From the NCBI GenBank assembly GCA_028868895.1, contig JAGWTP010000001.1:82697-146696 (forward strand): a stretch of DNA of 64,000 bases, written 5' to 3'. Position numbers and translations under genes: made by a program. A model generated the notes under the pieces. That model made no database searches. It was not told the DNA's origin and saw only the letters and a list, made by a program, of their open reading frames with translations. The stretch is from Burkholderiales bacterium. GTDB lineage: Bacteria; Pseudomonadota; Gammaproteobacteria; Burkholderiales; Burkholderiaceae_C. This document shows, in pieces, positions 27,692 through 41,156 of the stretch (within the stretch, counting starts at the first letter, position 1; the number at the start of each line of letters is the position of its first letter).

Positions 27692-29437
27692 TCATGCCAA
27701 GAGTTTGGCCTTCAACGAAGGCAACACGTCGGCCAGTGGCAGCGTCAATGCCTGGGCGTCGCGCCGGCCCTGGTACTCGGCTTTGCCGTCCTTGAGGCCC
27801 CGGTCCGACAGCACCACGCGGTGCGGCACGCCCACCAGTTCCCAGTCGGCGAACATCGCGCCCGGGCGCTCGCCGCGGTCGTCGAGCATCACGTCGATGC
27901 CGGCGGCTTGCAGCTCGTCGTGCAGCCTGTCGGCAGCCACGCGCACGTCGTTAGATCGGTCGTAGCCAATCGGGCAGATCACCACGGCAAACGGCGCGAT
28001 CGCCGCGGGCCAGACGATGCCGCGCTCGTCAAAGTTCTGCTCGATCGCCGCGCCCAGGATGCGGGTGACGCCGATGCCGTAGCAGCCCATCTGCATCAGC
28101 TGCGGCTTGCCGGTTTCGTCGAGGTAGGTGGCATTCATCTTCTCGCTGTAGTACGAGCCGAGCAGGAACACATGACCAACCTCGATGCCGCGCTGGATCG
28201 CGAGCACGCCTTTGCCGTCGGGCGACGGATCGCCGGCGACGACGTTGCGGATGTCGGCCACGACGTCGGGCTCGGGCAGATCGCGACCCCAGTTGATGCC
28301 GGTGAGGTGGTAATCGGCCTCGTTGGCGCCGCAGATGAAGTCGCTCATCGCGGCCACCGTGCGGTCGGCGATCACCTTGACGGGCTGGCGCGGACCGACC
28401 GGGCCGAGATAACCTGGCTTGCAGCCGAAGTGCGCGTCGATCTCGGCGGCGGTCGCGAAGCGATAGCCACCCTGAAGACCCGCCACCTTGCCGGCCTTGA
28501 TTTCGTTGAGCGAGTGGTCGCCGCGCACCAGCAGCAGCCACACGGTGGTGTGGCCCACATCGCCCGCCGGGTTCGTCTCGTCGGTGGCGAGAACGAGTGA
28601 TTTGACGGTTCGTTGCAGCGGTACGCCGAGGAATTGCGCCACGTCCTCGCAGGTGCTCTTGCCGGGCGTCGGGGCCTTCGCCATCGACGCGACCGGCGCC
28701 GCGCGCGGTATTGCCGGGGCCACCGCTTCGGCCATTTCGATGTTGGCGGCGTAATCGGACGTCGGGCAGTAGATGATGGCGTCCTCGCCGGTGTCGGCGA
28801 TCACCTGGAACTCGTGCGAGCGCACCCCGCCGATGGCGCCGTTGTCGGCCGCCACGGCGCGGAAGGTCAGGCCCATGCGCTCGAAGATGCGGGTGTAGGC
28901 CGCGTACATCTGGTCGTAGCTCTTGCTGGCGGCCTCAACATCACGATCGAACGAGTAGGCGTCCTTCATCGTGAACTCACGCCCGCGCATCACGCCGAAG
29001 CGCGGCCGGCGCTCGTCGCGGAATTTGGTCTGGATGTGATAGAAATTCTTCGGCAGCGCGCGGTAGCTGCGCAATTCCTGACGCGCGATGTCGGTGATGA
29101 CTTCTTCGCTGGTGGGCTGGATCACGAAGTCGCGGTCGTGCCGGTCTTTCAGGCGGAGCAACTCCGGCCCGTACTTCTGAAACCTGCCGGTCTCCTGCCA
29201 CAGCTCGGCCGGCTGAACGACCGGCATCAGCAGTTCGACCGCGCCCGCACGGTTCATCTCTTCGCGGATGATGTTCTCGACCTTGCGGATCACGCGCAGG
29301 CCCATCGGCATGTAGCTGTAGATGCCTGCACCCAGCCGCTTGATGAACCCGGCCCGCATCATCAGCTTGTGGCTCATGACTTCAGCGTCGGCGGGGGCTT
29401 CCTTCAAGGTGGAAATGAAGAACTGGGAGGCTTTCAT
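27692..29437 (-). CDS. proS: Prolyl-tRNA synthetase
   Basis: [81 protein letters not shown]. Confidence 0.96.
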   Translation of the reverse strand: MKASQFFISTLKEAPADAEVMSHKLMMRAGFIKRLGAGIYSYMPMGLRVIRKVENIIREEMNRAGAVELLMPVVQPAELWQETGRFQKYGPELLRLKDRHDRDFVIQPTSEEVITDIARQELRSYRALPKNFYHIQTKFRDERRPRFGVMRGREFTMKDAYSFDRDVEAASKSYDQMYAAYTRIFERMGLTFRAVAADNGAIGGVRSHEFQVIADTGEDAIIYCPTSDYAANIEMAEAVAPAIPRAAPVASMAKAPTPGKSTCEDVAQFLGVPLQRTVKSLVLATDETNPAGDVGHTTVWLLLVRGDHSLNEIKAGKVAGLQGGYRFATAAEIDAHFGCKPGYLGPVGPRQPVKVIADRTVAAMSDFICGANEADYHLTGINWGRDLPEPDVVADIRNVVAGDPSPDGKGVLAIQRGIEVGHVFLLGSYYSEKMNATYLDETGKPQLMQMGCYGIGVTRILGAAIEQNFDERGIVWPAAIAPFAVVICPIGYDRSNDVRVAADRLHDELQAAGIDVMLDDRGERPGAMFADWELVGVPHRVVLSDRGLKDGKAEYQGRRDAQALTLPLADVLPSLKAKLLA

Positions 29438-29592
29438 GCAGCGTGCGCAGGGTTGGGACTGGGGGATCAGGAGTCGAGCCGGCACTGGCTCGATCCGGCG
29501 GTGAAACGCAATGCCCGCTGAGGGAAACCGCAGGGGTCGCAGGCCGTCACGCCGGTGTAATAATGAATTCAACGAATGAATTGGGGATGATT

Positions 29593-30234
29593 ATGCTCGA
29601 CCGTGAAGGGTTCAGACCCAACGTCGGCATCGTCCTGCTCAACCAGAGAAACCAGGTGTTCTGGGGCAAGCGCATCCGCACCCACTCCTGGCAGTTCCCG
29701 CAAGGGGGCATCAAGTACGGCGAGACGCCCGAGCAGGCGATGTACCGCGAGCTCCACGAAGAAGTGGGCCTGGTGCCCGAGCATGTGCGCATCGTCGCGC
29801 GCACGCGCGACTGGTTGCGCTACGAGGTGCCCGACCACTTCATCCGGCGCGATGCGCGCGGCCACTACCGCGGCCAAAAGCAGATCTGGTTCCTGCTGCA
29901 GTTGGTCGGCCGCGACAGCGACATGAACCTGCGCGCAACCGATCACCCCGAGTTCGACGCTTGGCGCTGGAACGAATACTGGGTGCCGCTGGAACTGGTG
30001 ATCGAGTTCAAGCGCGACGTGTACCAGATGGCACTCACCGAACTCGCCCGGTTCCTGCCGCGCGGCACGCACCACAACCGGTACTTGCGCTCAGGCATGC
30101 GGCCGCATCATCGCGACGAAGACCCGCCGTATTGCGCGGAGGGCTCGCCGCAGCAGCTGGCCATTGACCCGGTCGTGCCAGCGCCGTCCGAGGGGCCGCC
30201 CAACTCGAGCTCGTCACAGCGCGACGCGACATAG
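29593..30234 (+). CDS. rppH: RNA pyrophosphohydrolase (Nudix)
   Basis: [60 protein letters not shown]; start chosen by family and upstream GGGGA; in-frame ATG also at 29563. Confidence 0.93.
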   Translation: MLDREGFRPNVGIVLLNQRNQVFWGKRIRTHSWQFPQGGIKYGETPEQAMYRELHEEVGLVPEHVRIVARTRDWLRYEVPDHFIRRDARGHYRGQKQIWFLLQLVGRDSDMNLRATDHPEFDAWRWNEYWVPLELVIEFKRDVYQMALTELARFLPRGTHHNRYLRSGMRPHHRDEDPPYCAEGSPQQLAIDPVVPAPSEGPPNSSSSQRDAT

Positions 30235-30264
30235 GCGCGGCGCGCGGTACGCGTTCGGTCGCGC

Positions 30265-32829
<2,565 letters not shown>

Positions 32830-32868
32830 GGTCTAGCTCCTTGACTTGGGATTGCAGCAGTTGTTGCG

Positions 32869-33180
32869 TTACGCGTTCACCGCGCCGATTTGAATCTCGG
32901 TGAAATTCTGACGATGACCTTGCCGCTTTTGGTAGTGCTTGCGACGGCGCATCTTGAAGATGCGCACCTTGTCATGTCTGCCATGGGCCACGACGGTGGC
33001 CACCACGCTTGCGCCCGCTACCAAGGGAGTCCCGACCTTCAGATCGGCGCCGCTGCCCACAGCCAACACCTGATCGATCGTGATCTCTTGGCCAACATCC
33101 GCAGCAATCTGTTCTACCTTGATCTTTTCGCCAGCAGCAACCTTGTATTGTTTGCCACCGGTCTTTATGACCGCGTACAT
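32869..33180 (-). CDS. rplU: 50S ribosomal protein L21
   Basis: [25 protein letters not shown]...[27 protein letters not shown]. Confidence 0.98.
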   Translation of the reverse strand: MYAVIKTGGKQYKVAAGEKIKVEQIAADVGQEITIDQVLAVGSGADLKVGTPLVAGASVVATVVAHGRHDKVRIFKMRRRKHYQKRQGHRQNFTEIQIGAVNA

Positions 33181-33372
33181 ATCAGCCCTTTCGATGCCGC
33201 TGCCCAAGGCAGCTTTTCACTTGACACGGTCTGCGGTGAAGCGACGCCACCACGCACCCGCCCTGCGCGTTTCACAGAGCCCGAGATTCTAGCATGATGC
33301 CTTTCGGCGACCCCTAACCGATTCGACGCGAAACGCACTTTCTATAATCCGACGCTTCGGAACGAGCCCAGC

Positions 33373-34383
33373 GTGCATCCCATTTCACCGCCCCCAACTA
33401 CTTTGACAGTGGACGCAGTCGCGCCCAACGCGGCGATCCTGATGGCCCCGGACATGCGGGAAGTGGACGGCGTCATTCAGCGCCGACTGGCATCCGACGT
33501 GGCGATGATCAACCAGATCGCCAACTACATCATCAGCGCCGGCGGCAAACGCATCCGGCCAATGCTGGTGTTGTTGTTTTCGAGCGCGCTGGGCTATGTG
33601 GGCCGCGAGCGATTCGAGCTGGCGGCAACGGTCGAATTCATTCATACCGCGACCCTGCTGCACGACGACGTCGTCGACGAATCCGCACTTCGTCGCGGGC
33701 GGTCAACGGCCAATGCGCTGTTCGGCAACGCGGCGAGCGTGCTGGTGGGCGACTTCGTGTACTCACGCGCCTTTCAAATGATGGTCTCGGTGAACCGCCT
33801 GCGCGTGCTGGAGGTGCTCGCAGACGCGACCAACGTCATTGCCGAAGGAGAAGTACTGCAGCTGATGAACATGCACGACCCGGACCTGTCGGTGGACGAC
33901 TACCTGCGTGTGATCCGCTTCAAGACGGCCAAGCTGTTCGAGGCCAGTGCCCGCCTCGGCGCCGTGCTCGCGGACGCTCGTCCCGAGGTGGAGGAGTCGT
34001 GCGCGGCCTACGGGCGCGCGCTGGGTACCGCGTATCAATTGATCGATGACCTGCTCGATTACGAAGGAGCCACCTCGGAACTCGGCAAGAACGTCGGCGA
34101 CGATCTCCGCGAGGGCAAGCCGACGTTGCCACTGCTGTTGGCGATGGAGCGAGGAACTCGTGCCGAACGCGAACTGATCCGACACGTTATCGAGCACGGC
34201 GAGGTCGCGCGCCTGCCCGAAATCGTCGCGATCGTGCGACATACCGGGGCCATCGCCGCCACCCGGGAAGCGGCGCGCGCCGAGGCCATCAAGGCCGGGC
34301 AGGCCCTTGGCGTCATGGCACCCTCGCAGTTCCGAGAAGCTCTGCTAGAATTATCGATTCGTTCGGTGGAACGCTCGTCCTGA
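33373..34383 (+). CDS. ispB: Polyprenyl (octaprenyl) diphosphate synthase
   Basis: GGKRIRPMLVLLFSSALGY; TATLLHDDVVDESALRRGRSTAN; QLIDDLLDYEG; GTG start; TATAAT at 33343-33348. Confidence 0.93.
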   Translation: MHPISPPPTTLTVDAVAPNAAILMAPDMREVDGVIQRRLASDVAMINQIANYIISAGGKRIRPMLVLLFSSALGYVGRERFELAATVEFIHTATLLHDDVVDESALRRGRSTANALFGNAASVLVGDFVYSRAFQMMVSVNRLRVLEVLADATNVIAEGEVLQLMNMHDPDLSVDDYLRVIRFKTAKLFEASARLGAVLADARPEVEESCAAYGRALGTAYQLIDDLLDYEGATSELGKNVGDDLREGKPTLPLLLAMERGTRAERELIRHVIEHGEVARLPEIVAIVRHTGAIAATREAARAEAIKAGQALGVMAPSQFREALLELSIRSVERSS

Positions 34384-34418
34384 GCGCAACACCAGGGCTG
34401 CGTTGCGCAGTTCGAAAA

Positions 34419-34495
34419 CGGGGTGTAGCTTAGCCTGGTAGAGCGCTACGTTCGGGACGTAGAGGCCGGAGGTTCGAATCCTCTCACCCCGACCA
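34419..34495 (+). tRNA. tRNA-Pro (anticodon CGG), CCA encoded
   Basis: CGGGGTG/CACCCCG acceptor; CTACG-TTCGGGA-CGTAG anticodon arm; GGAGGTTCGAATCCTCT T-arm; ACCA end. Confidence 0.96.
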
Positions 34496-34822
34496 AATTT
34501 CCTTGTCTTGTCGACTTGTGCCGAATTGCTGGCCGCGTGAGCGTGTCACGGTGCAAGTCCAAGACGAGGTCGATGTGAATGTCCTTCTTTTACAACGCAT
34601 GCTAAGCTGTTGATTAGTGGGGCGATAAGTCTTGCGCCCTGCACGTCGCCAAGGGCAATTTCGCGTCCGAATCTGGCCCACCATGGTTTCGATTTCAATC
34701 TGTTGCAATTGCTCGGAAAGGTGCGTGAATTGTTGGACTTGCATTGCCCGAGGCGCGATTACAGTGCGTGACCAATCGGCAATGATTTCGTTTTTTTCGA
34801 CCATGGACTGAACCCGCGAACC

Positions 34823-36541
34823 GTGGACACACTGGTAGAAGCTCCGCAATCCGCTCTTTCCGGCGTCGCACGGGTGCTCGTGCATGCGGGGAAACTGAAT
34901 GCCAAGGTCGCCGAAGACCTCGTCCGCAATTCCAAGGACAAACATAGCAGCTTTGTGGCGTCGGTGATTGCCGCCGGCGCGGTTTCTCCGGCCGATCTGG
35001 CCCACACGCTGGCCACGGCATTGGCCCTTCCGCTGCTCGACCTCTCGGCAGTAGATTCGCAGCGCCTGCCGCGCAACGTGATCGACGGCAAGTTGGCCTC
35101 GCAGTATCAAGTCGTCGTGCTGGGCAGGCGCGGCAATCGGTTGTTCATCGGTGGCGCCGATCCTACCGACCAGGAGGCTGTCGAGCGCATCAAGTTCGCG
35201 ACACAGCTCACACCGGAGTGGGTGATCGTCGAGCACGACAAGCTCGCCAAGATTCTTGATGCCAACGGCGCCAGCGTGACGGAGACGCTCGAGTCGATGT
35301 CCTCGGGCGACTTCGAATTCGACGTCACCGACGACGTCACCAGCCCGCAGGAAACCGCCGACACAACGTCCGAAGTCGAAGATGCCCCGGTCGTTCGTTT
35401 CTTGCAGAAGATGCTGATCGATGCCATCAACGCACGCGCCTCCGACCTGCATTTCGAGCCCTACGAATACCACTACCGCGTGCGTTTTCGCGTCGACGGT
35501 GAGTTGCGCGAAGTCACGCAGCCACCGATCGCGATCAAGGACAAGCTGTCGTCGCGCATCAAGGTGATCTCGCGCCTGGACATCGCCGAAAAGCGCGTGC
35601 CGCAAGACGGGCGGATGAAGCTCAAGTTCGGCTCCAAGGCGATCGACTTCCGCGTCAGTACGCTGCCCACGCTGTTCGGCGAGAAGATCGTGATCCGGAT
35701 TCTCGATCCGTCGAGTGCGAAGGTCGGCATCGAGGCGTTGGGCTACGAAAAGGTTGAAAAGGACCGGCTGCTCAAGATCATCCAGCGGCCTTACGGCATG
35801 GTGCTGGTGACCGGCCCGACCGGCAGCGGCAAGACGGTGTCGCTCTACACCTGTCTGAACATCCTGAACCAGCCAGGCGTGAACATCTCCACGGTCGAAG
35901 ACCCGGCCGAAATCAACCTGCCCGGCGTCAACCAGGTCAACGTGAACGACAAGGCCGGACTCACCTTCGCCGTTGCATTGAAGTCGTTCCTGCGCCAGGA
36001 CCCCGACATCATCATGGTCGGCGAAATCCGCGACCTCGAAACCGCCGACATCGCGATCAAGGCCGCGCAGACCGGCCACATGGTGATGTCGACGCTGCAC
36101 ACCAACGATGCGCCGACCACCCTCACCCGCCTGCTGAACATGGGCGTGGCGCCGTTCAACATCGCCTCGAGCATCTTGCTGATCACCGCCCAGCGGTTGG
36201 CTAGAAAGCTGTGCGAAACCTGCAAGGCGCAGGCGGACTACCCTCGCGAGGCAATGCTCAAGGCCGGTTTCAGCGAGGCCGATCTCGACGGCACCTGGCG
36301 GCCGTACCGGGCGGTGGGCTGCTCGGCTTGCAGCAACGGCTACAAGGGGCGCGTCGGCATCTACCAGGTCATGCCGGTCAACGAAGAAATCCAGAAGATC
36401 ATCCTGAACGAAGGCACGGCCATGGACATTGCGGTGCAGGCCCAGCGCGACAACGTTCGCGACCTGCGCCAGTCGGGCCTGCTGAAGGTTCGCTCCGGTG
36501 TCACCACGCTCGAAGAGGTGATCTCGGTGACCAACGAATGA
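34823..36541 (+). CDS. pilB: Type IV pilus assembly ATPase PilB
   Basis: RPYGMVLVTGPTGSGKTVSLYTCLNIL; DPDIIMVGEIRDLETADIAIKAAQTGHMVMSTLHTNDAPTTLTRL; tetracysteine-type CETCKAQ...CSAC; GTG start. Confidence 0.96.
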   Translation: MDTLVEAPQSALSGVARVLVHAGKLNAKVAEDLVRNSKDKHSSFVASVIAAGAVSPADLAHTLATALALPLLDLSAVDSQRLPRNVIDGKLASQYQVVVLGRRGNRLFIGGADPTDQEAVERIKFATQLTPEWVIVEHDKLAKILDANGASVTETLESMSSGDFEFDVTDDVTSPQETADTTSEVEDAPVVRFLQKMLIDAINARASDLHFEPYEYHYRVRFRVDGELREVTQPPIAIKDKLSSRIKVISRLDIAEKRVPQDGRMKLKFGSKAIDFRVSTLPTLFGEKIVIRILDPSSAKVGIEALGYEKVEKDRLLKIIQRPYGMVLVTGPTGSGKTVSLYTCLNILNQPGVNISTVEDPAEINLPGVNQVNVNDKAGLTFAVALKSFLRQDPDIIMVGEIRDLETADIAIKAAQTGHMVMSTLHTNDAPTTLTRLLNMGVAPFNIASSILLITAQRLARKLCETCKAQADYPREAMLKAGFSEADLDGTWRPYRAVGCSACSNGYKGRVGIYQVMPVNEEIQKIILNEGTAMDIAVQAQRDNVRDLRQSGLLKVRSGVTTLEEVISVTNE

Positions 36542-36608
36542 ACCGCGGCTGACCCGCGAACGATCGAACACAACCGAAGGGACGAGGAGCACATCCTCGA
36601 AGGGCACC

Positions 36609-37829
36609 ATGGCGACTGCAGCGGCCGCGAAACACCTGAAGGAACTTGTCTTCGAGTGGGAAGGCAAGGACAAGAACGGCAAGATCGTGCGCGGCGAGAT
36701 GCGCGCGGGTGGCGAAGCCGTGGTCGGCGCCAGCCTGCGCCGACAGGGCATCCTCGTCAACAAGGTCAAGAAGCGCCGGATGAGTGGTGGCCGGGCGATC
36801 AAGCAGAAGGACATCGCCGTCTTCACCCGTCAGCTGTCGACCATGATGCGTGCGGGCGTTCCGCTGATCCAGTCGTTCGACATCGTCGCACGCGGCAGCA
36901 CCAACCCGAAGATGACGCGCCTGCTGACCGACATCCGCTCCGACGTCGAAACCGGCACGAGCCTTTCGTCGGCCTTCCGCAAGCACCCGCTGCACTTCGA
37001 CGCGCTGTATTGCAATCTGGTCGAAGCCGGCGAGGCTGGCGGCATCCTGGAGGCACTGCTCGACCGCCTGGCGATCTACCAGGAAAAGACGATGGCGATC
37101 AAGAACAAGATCAAGTCGGCATTGATCTATCCGGTGGCCGTGATGGTGGTGGCGTTCATCGTGCTCGCGGTCATCATGATCTTCGTGATCCCGGCGTTCG
37201 AGGACGTGTTCAAGTCCTTCGGCGCCGACCTGCCCGCACCCACGCTGGTGGTGATCGCGATGTCGAAATTCTTCGTCGGGTACTGGTACCTGATCTTCGG
37301 CATCCTCGGTGGCGGCACTTACTTCTTCCTGCAGTCGTGGAAGCGCTCGGTGAAGATGCAGAAGTTCATGGACCGGTTGCTGCTGCGCGTTCCCGTTTTC
37401 GGCGACCTGGTCAACAAGTCGTCGATCGCGCGCTGGACACGCACGCTGTCGACCATGTTCGCCGCCGGCGTGCCGCTGGTCGAGGCACTCGATTCCGTTG
37501 GCGGTGCTTCGGGCAACGCGGTCTTCCAGGAAGCGACCGAACAGATCCAGAAAGACGTCTCGACCGGCTCGGCGCTGACCACCGCCATGCAGACCACCGG
37601 GGTGTTCCCGACGATGGTGGTGCAGATGTGCGCGATCGGCGAAGAGTCGGGCTCGCTCGACGCGATGCTCGGCAAGGCGGCCGAGTTCTATGAAGACGAG
37701 GTCGACGAGGCGGTGAAGGGCTTGTCGAGCCTGATGGAGCCGTTCATCATCGTCATCCTGGGCGTTCTGATCGGCGGCATCGTGATCTCGATGTACCTGC
37801 CGATCTTCAAGCTCGGCCAGGTCGTCTGA
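36609..37829 (+). CDS. pilC: Type IV pilus inner-membrane platform protein PilC
   Basis: T2SF-type repeats FTRQLSTMMRAGVPLIQSFDIVARGSTNPKM and WTRTLSTMFAAGVPLVEALDSVGGASGN. Confidence 0.96.
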   Translation: MATAAAAKHLKELVFEWEGKDKNGKIVRGEMRAGGEAVVGASLRRQGILVNKVKKRRMSGGRAIKQKDIAVFTRQLSTMMRAGVPLIQSFDIVARGSTNPKMTRLLTDIRSDVETGTSLSSAFRKHPLHFDALYCNLVEAGEAGGILEALLDRLAIYQEKTMAIKNKIKSALIYPVAVMVVAFIVLAVIMIFVIPAFEDVFKSFGADLPAPTLVVIAMSKFFVGYWYLIFGILGGGTYFFLQSWKRSVKMQKFMDRLLLRVPVFGDLVNKSSIARWTRTLSTMFAAGVPLVEALDSVGGASGNAVFQEATEQIQKDVSTGSALTTAMQTTGVFPTMVVQMCAIGEESGSLDAMLGKAAEFYEDEVDEAVKGLSSLMEPFIIVILGVLIGGIVISMYLPIFKLGQVV

Positions 37830-37932
37830 CGAATGCGGTCCTTCGCGTCGCATCGGTGCCGCCTCCCGCCGCGGCGGACCGCACCAGCGCCCATCGGTGG
37901 GCCGCTGCGGCCCAGCGCCACCTGAGGCGCCG

Positions 37933-38787
37933 ATGGACCCGCAGCTCGTCGAAGTCTTGCTGTCGCCCGTCGTGCTGGCCCTGCTGGGCCTGTGCATCGG
38001 CAGCTTCCTGAACGTGGTGATTCATCGCCTGCCGCTGATGATGGAGCGCGGCTGGCGCATCGAAAGCGCCGAACTGCTCGGCGTGACGATCGACCCGCCG
38101 AAGCTGGTCACGCTGTCGACGCCCCGCTCGCGTTGCCCGGCTTGCGGCCACCCGATCCGCTGGTACGAGAACATCCCGCTGGTCAGCTACCTGCGGCTGC
38201 GCGGCAAGTGTTCGGCCTGCAACACGCCGATCTCACTGCGCTACCCCGCCATCGAGGTGCTCACGGCATTGCTGTTCGCAGTGATCGGCTGGCGATTCGG
38301 CGCCCACCCAACGGTGCTGCTGTGGTGCGGCTTGGTGGCCACGCTGATCGCACTCGCGTTCATCGACCTCGACACCCAGTTCCTGCCCGACGACCTGACC
38401 TTGCCACTGATGTGGGCCGGCATCGTCGCGGCCGCACTGGGCTGGATTCCCGTCACGCTCGGCGCGTCGGTGGGTGGCGCCGTGGTCGGCTACCTGTCGC
38501 TGTGGTTCGTGTTCCACGCCTACCGCCTGATCCGCGGCAAGGAGGGCATGGGCGCCGGCGACTTCAAGCTGCTTGCCGCGCTCGGTGCGTGGATGGGCTG
38601 GCAGCTGATCCCGTCGATCATCCTGCTGGCATCGGCGGTCGGTGCGATGGTGGGCATCGGCTTGATCGTGTTTCGCCGTCACGACCGCGACGTGCCGATT
38701 CCGTTTGGCCCGTACCTCGCCGGCGGCGGCATCGCCGCGCTGTTCTTCGGCGAGCAGCTGACGCGGTTGTGGATGCCCAGCGCCTGA
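37933..38787 (+). CDS. pilD: Prepilin peptidase PilD
   Basis: LLGLCIGSFLNVVIHRLP; RCPACGHPIRWYENIPLVSYLRLRGKCSACNTPIS; IDLDTQFLPDDLTLPLMWAG; GMGAGDFKLLAALGAWMGW. Confidence 0.96.
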   Translation: MDPQLVEVLLSPVVLALLGLCIGSFLNVVIHRLPLMMERGWRIESAELLGVTIDPPKLVTLSTPRSRCPACGHPIRWYENIPLVSYLRLRGKCSACNTPISLRYPAIEVLTALLFAVIGWRFGAHPTVLLWCGLVATLIALAFIDLDTQFLPDDLTLPLMWAGIVAAALGWIPVTLGASVGGAVVGYLSLWFVFHAYRLIRGKEGMGAGDFKLLAALGAWMGWQLIPSIILLASAVGAMVGIGLIVFRRHDRDVPIPFGPYLAGGGIAALFFGEQLTRLWMPSA

Positions 38788-39410
38788 ATGCGCCGCGCTT
38801 GCGGATCGGCTTGACCGGCGGCATCGGCAGCGGCAAGAGCACCGTCGCGGCGCTGCTCGCGCGACGCGGCGCCACGGTGGTCGACACCGACCTGATTGCG
38901 CGACAACTCACTTTGCCTGGCGGCGCGGCCATCGGCGCGATCGCGGCCGCGTTCGGCGCCGGGTTCATCGACGCCAGCGGCGCACTGGATCGCGAGCGCC
39001 TGCGCAACCGTGTGTTTTCCGAGCCCGCGGCCCGGCGGCGGCTCGAAACCATCCTGCACCCGCTGATCGGAATCGAAACCGAGCGTCAGGCGTGCGCCGC
39101 GGTCGGCCCGGCCGTGGTGTTCGACGTGCCGCTGCTGGTCGAGTCCGGCCGCTGGCGCGCCCGGGTCGACAAGGTGTTGGTGGTCGATTGTCGCGAGGCC
39201 ACGCAGATCGAACGCGTGGTGGCACGCTCCGGCTGGACGCCGCAGGCGGTGCGCGCCGTGATCGACCAGCAGGCCTCGCGCGATCGACGTCGGGCCTGCG
39301 CTGACGCGGTCATCTACAACGACGGCGTCACCGCGCAGGCGCTGGTCGATGAGGTGGCGTCGCTGTGGCGCCGCTGGCTTCGGCGCGCCGATCGAGACCT
39401 GGGCCGCTGA
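38769..39410 (+). CDS. coaE: Dephospho-CoA kinase
   Basis: LRIGLTGGIGSGKSTVAALLARRGATVVDTDLIARQL; ORF extends upstream, GTG at 38769 is the likely start. Confidence 0.92.
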   Translation: MDAQRLNAPRLRIGLTGGIGSGKSTVAALLARRGATVVDTDLIARQLTLPGGAAIGAIAAAFGAGFIDASGALDRERLRNRVFSEPAARRRLETILHPLIGIETERQACAAVGPAVVFDVPLLVESGRWRARVDKVLVVDCREATQIERVVARSGWTPQAVRAVIDQQASRDRRRACADAVIYNDGVTAQALVDEVASLWRRWLRRADRDLGR

Positions 39411-39475
39411 CGCAGGCTGCGTGTGGAACAATCGCGCCTCGTCAGGCCCGCTTCGCCTGTACCGACCCGCGCACC

Positions 39476-40231
39476 GTGATCCTTTACGAATACCCGTTCA
39501 ACGAAAGCATCCGCACGATGCTGCGCCTCGAGCACCTGTTCGACCGGCTCGGCCAGCTGATCGCGCGCGACACCGCGGTCGACCACCATTTCGCGCTGGC
39601 CACGCTGTTCGAGATCATGGACGTGGCCTCGCGCGCCGACCTGAAGTCCGACGTGCTGAAGGAACTGGACAAGCACAAGCAGCAGTTCAACGGCTACCGC
39701 GGCAACCCGTCGATCTCCGAAGCGGCGCTCGACGAGGTCACGTCCAGGATCGACCACGCCTTCGATCGCCTGAACCAGCTGCAAGGCAAGGCCGGTGCTT
39801 CGCTGACCAGCAACGAGTGGCTGATGAGCATCCGCAGCCGCATCAGCATCCCCGGTGGTACCTGTGAATTCGACCTGCCGGCGTACTACGCCTGGCAGCA
39901 GTTCGCAGCGCCGCGCCGGCGCGCCGATCTGCTGCAGTGGGTCGCGTCGTTGATGCCGCTCGCGCAAGCGCTGCAAGTGCTGCTCGGTCTGCTGCGCGAC
40001 TCCGGCGTGCCGCACAAGGTGGTCGCCCAGGCTGGCCAGTACCAGCAAAGCCTGCCGCAGGGTCGCGTCTACCAGTTGATGCGCGTGCGGCTCGACGCCG
40101 CCGACGACATCGTGCCCGAGATCAGCGGCCACAGGCTGATGGTGTCGGTGCGGCTGATGCGTCAGGACAGTGAAGGCCGGCTCAAACCGAGCCAGGCCGA
40201 CGCCAGCTTCGAACTGACGCTTTGTTCATGA
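39476..40231 (+). CDS. zapD: Cell division protein ZapD
   Basis: VILYEYPFNESIRTMLRLEHLFDRLGQLI...FEIMDVASRADLKSDVLKELDKHK; GTG start at 39476. Confidence 0.92.
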   Translation: MILYEYPFNESIRTMLRLEHLFDRLGQLIARDTAVDHHFALATLFEIMDVASRADLKSDVLKELDKHKQQFNGYRGNPSISEAALDEVTSRIDHAFDRLNQLQGKAGASLTSNEWLMSIRSRISIPGGTCEFDLPAYYAWQQFAAPRRRADLLQWVASLMPLAQALQVLLGLLRDSGVPHKVVAQAGQYQQSLPQGRVYQLMRVRLDAADDIVPEISGHRLMVSVRLMRQDSEGRLKPSQADASFELTLCS

Positions 40232-40452
40232 GCCAGGCGTCCAACGGTGCGCGCATCGTGCGCTGCCCCGGCTGCGGCGGCCCGAGTGTCTACGCACTCG
40301 AGAACGTCCACCGCCCGTTCTGCAGCGCGCGCTGCAAGAACAACGACTTCGGTGCCTGGGCCAGCGAGGGTTACAGCGTCCCGGTCGATGCCGACTTACC
40401 GCCACCCGACATCGATCTCGACACCGACCGCGGCGATACGCAGCCGCACTGA
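40228..40452 (+). CDS. yacG: DNA gyrase inhibitor YacG (zinc-finger protein)
   Basis: VRCPGCGGPSVYALENVHRPFCSARCKNNDFGAWASEGYSVP. Confidence 0.93.
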   Translation: MSQASNGARIVRCPGCGGPSVYALENVHRPFCSARCKNNDFGAWASEGYSVPVDADLPPPDIDLDTDRGDTQPH

Positions 40453-40471
40453 TGCGGCTGACGCGGCCGCT

Positions 40472-41071
40472 TCAACGCGCCAGCCAGTGCGTTGCGAAGG
40501 CCTCGAGATCGGGATGCAAGGACTTCGCCAACGCCATGTCGGCCCCGACGTTGGGGCTGCCATTGGGGGCACGCAGCACCAGCGCCGTGTGCACGTGGGC
40601 AGGCACGCCGCGCAGGTACGGGACGTAGTCGTCGACGAAGGCGACCGGCTGCAGTTGTTCGATCGCATCCGCCTTCGGGCTGCGCGTGCCTTCGGCGTTG
40701 CCGGTGGCGATCACGCGTTCGATCGGGAACCCCAGGTTGCGCAGATTGCGCAGGCGCGCCGCCTCGAATTGCGCATCGAGGGCCGACACGCACACCAGGT
40801 CGTAGCCCGCCTGCTGCAATCGATGACAGGCCTCGAGCGCACCGGTGATCGCGGGCATCGTGGACCAGAAGTGGTCGTCAAATGCGGCCCTGAACAACGC
40901 TCGACGCTCGGGATCGAGACGCTCGACGTGCCAGCGGTCCATCGGCCAGTAGGCAAGCGGATCGCGCTCGGCGGGTGCCTGGCCGAAGGCGCGGTGCCAC
41001 GCGTGGGCGTAGCCGAGGTGGAAGTCGAGCAGCACGCCGTCGGCGTCGAGGGCGATGAGAGGTCTGGTCAT
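40472..41071 (-). CDS. HAD-family hydrolase
   Basis: MTRPLIALDADGVLLDFHLGYAHAWHRAFG; VAFVDDYVPYLRGV. Confidence 0.85.
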   Translation of the reverse strand: MTRPLIALDADGVLLDFHLGYAHAWHRAFGQAPAERDPLAYWPMDRWHVERLDPERRALFRAAFDDHFWSTMPAITGALEACHRLQQAGYDLVCVSALDAQFEAARLRNLRNLGFPIERVIATGNAEGTRSPKADAIEQLQPVAFVDDYVPYLRGVPAHVHTALVLRAPNGSPNVGADMALAKSLHPDLEAFATHWLAR

Positions 41072-41156
41072 GGGCAACACTGTACCGACTCGGCGTGCGG
41101 CGGGTGTTCTCGCCCGAGCGCGGCACGCGTGTGCGTCACGCGTCAGAATCGACGCG

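Noticed and set aside
34600-34822. Sigma-54 promoter upstream of pilB
   Set aside because: Closest matches (TGGGGCGATAAGTCTTGC, TTGGACTTGCATTGC) have the wrong GG-GC spacing.
34484-36826. 780-aa minus-strand ORF over tRNA-Pro and pilB
   Set aside because: Overlaps a tRNA and a clear PilB; His/Arg/Asp-rich antisense frame.
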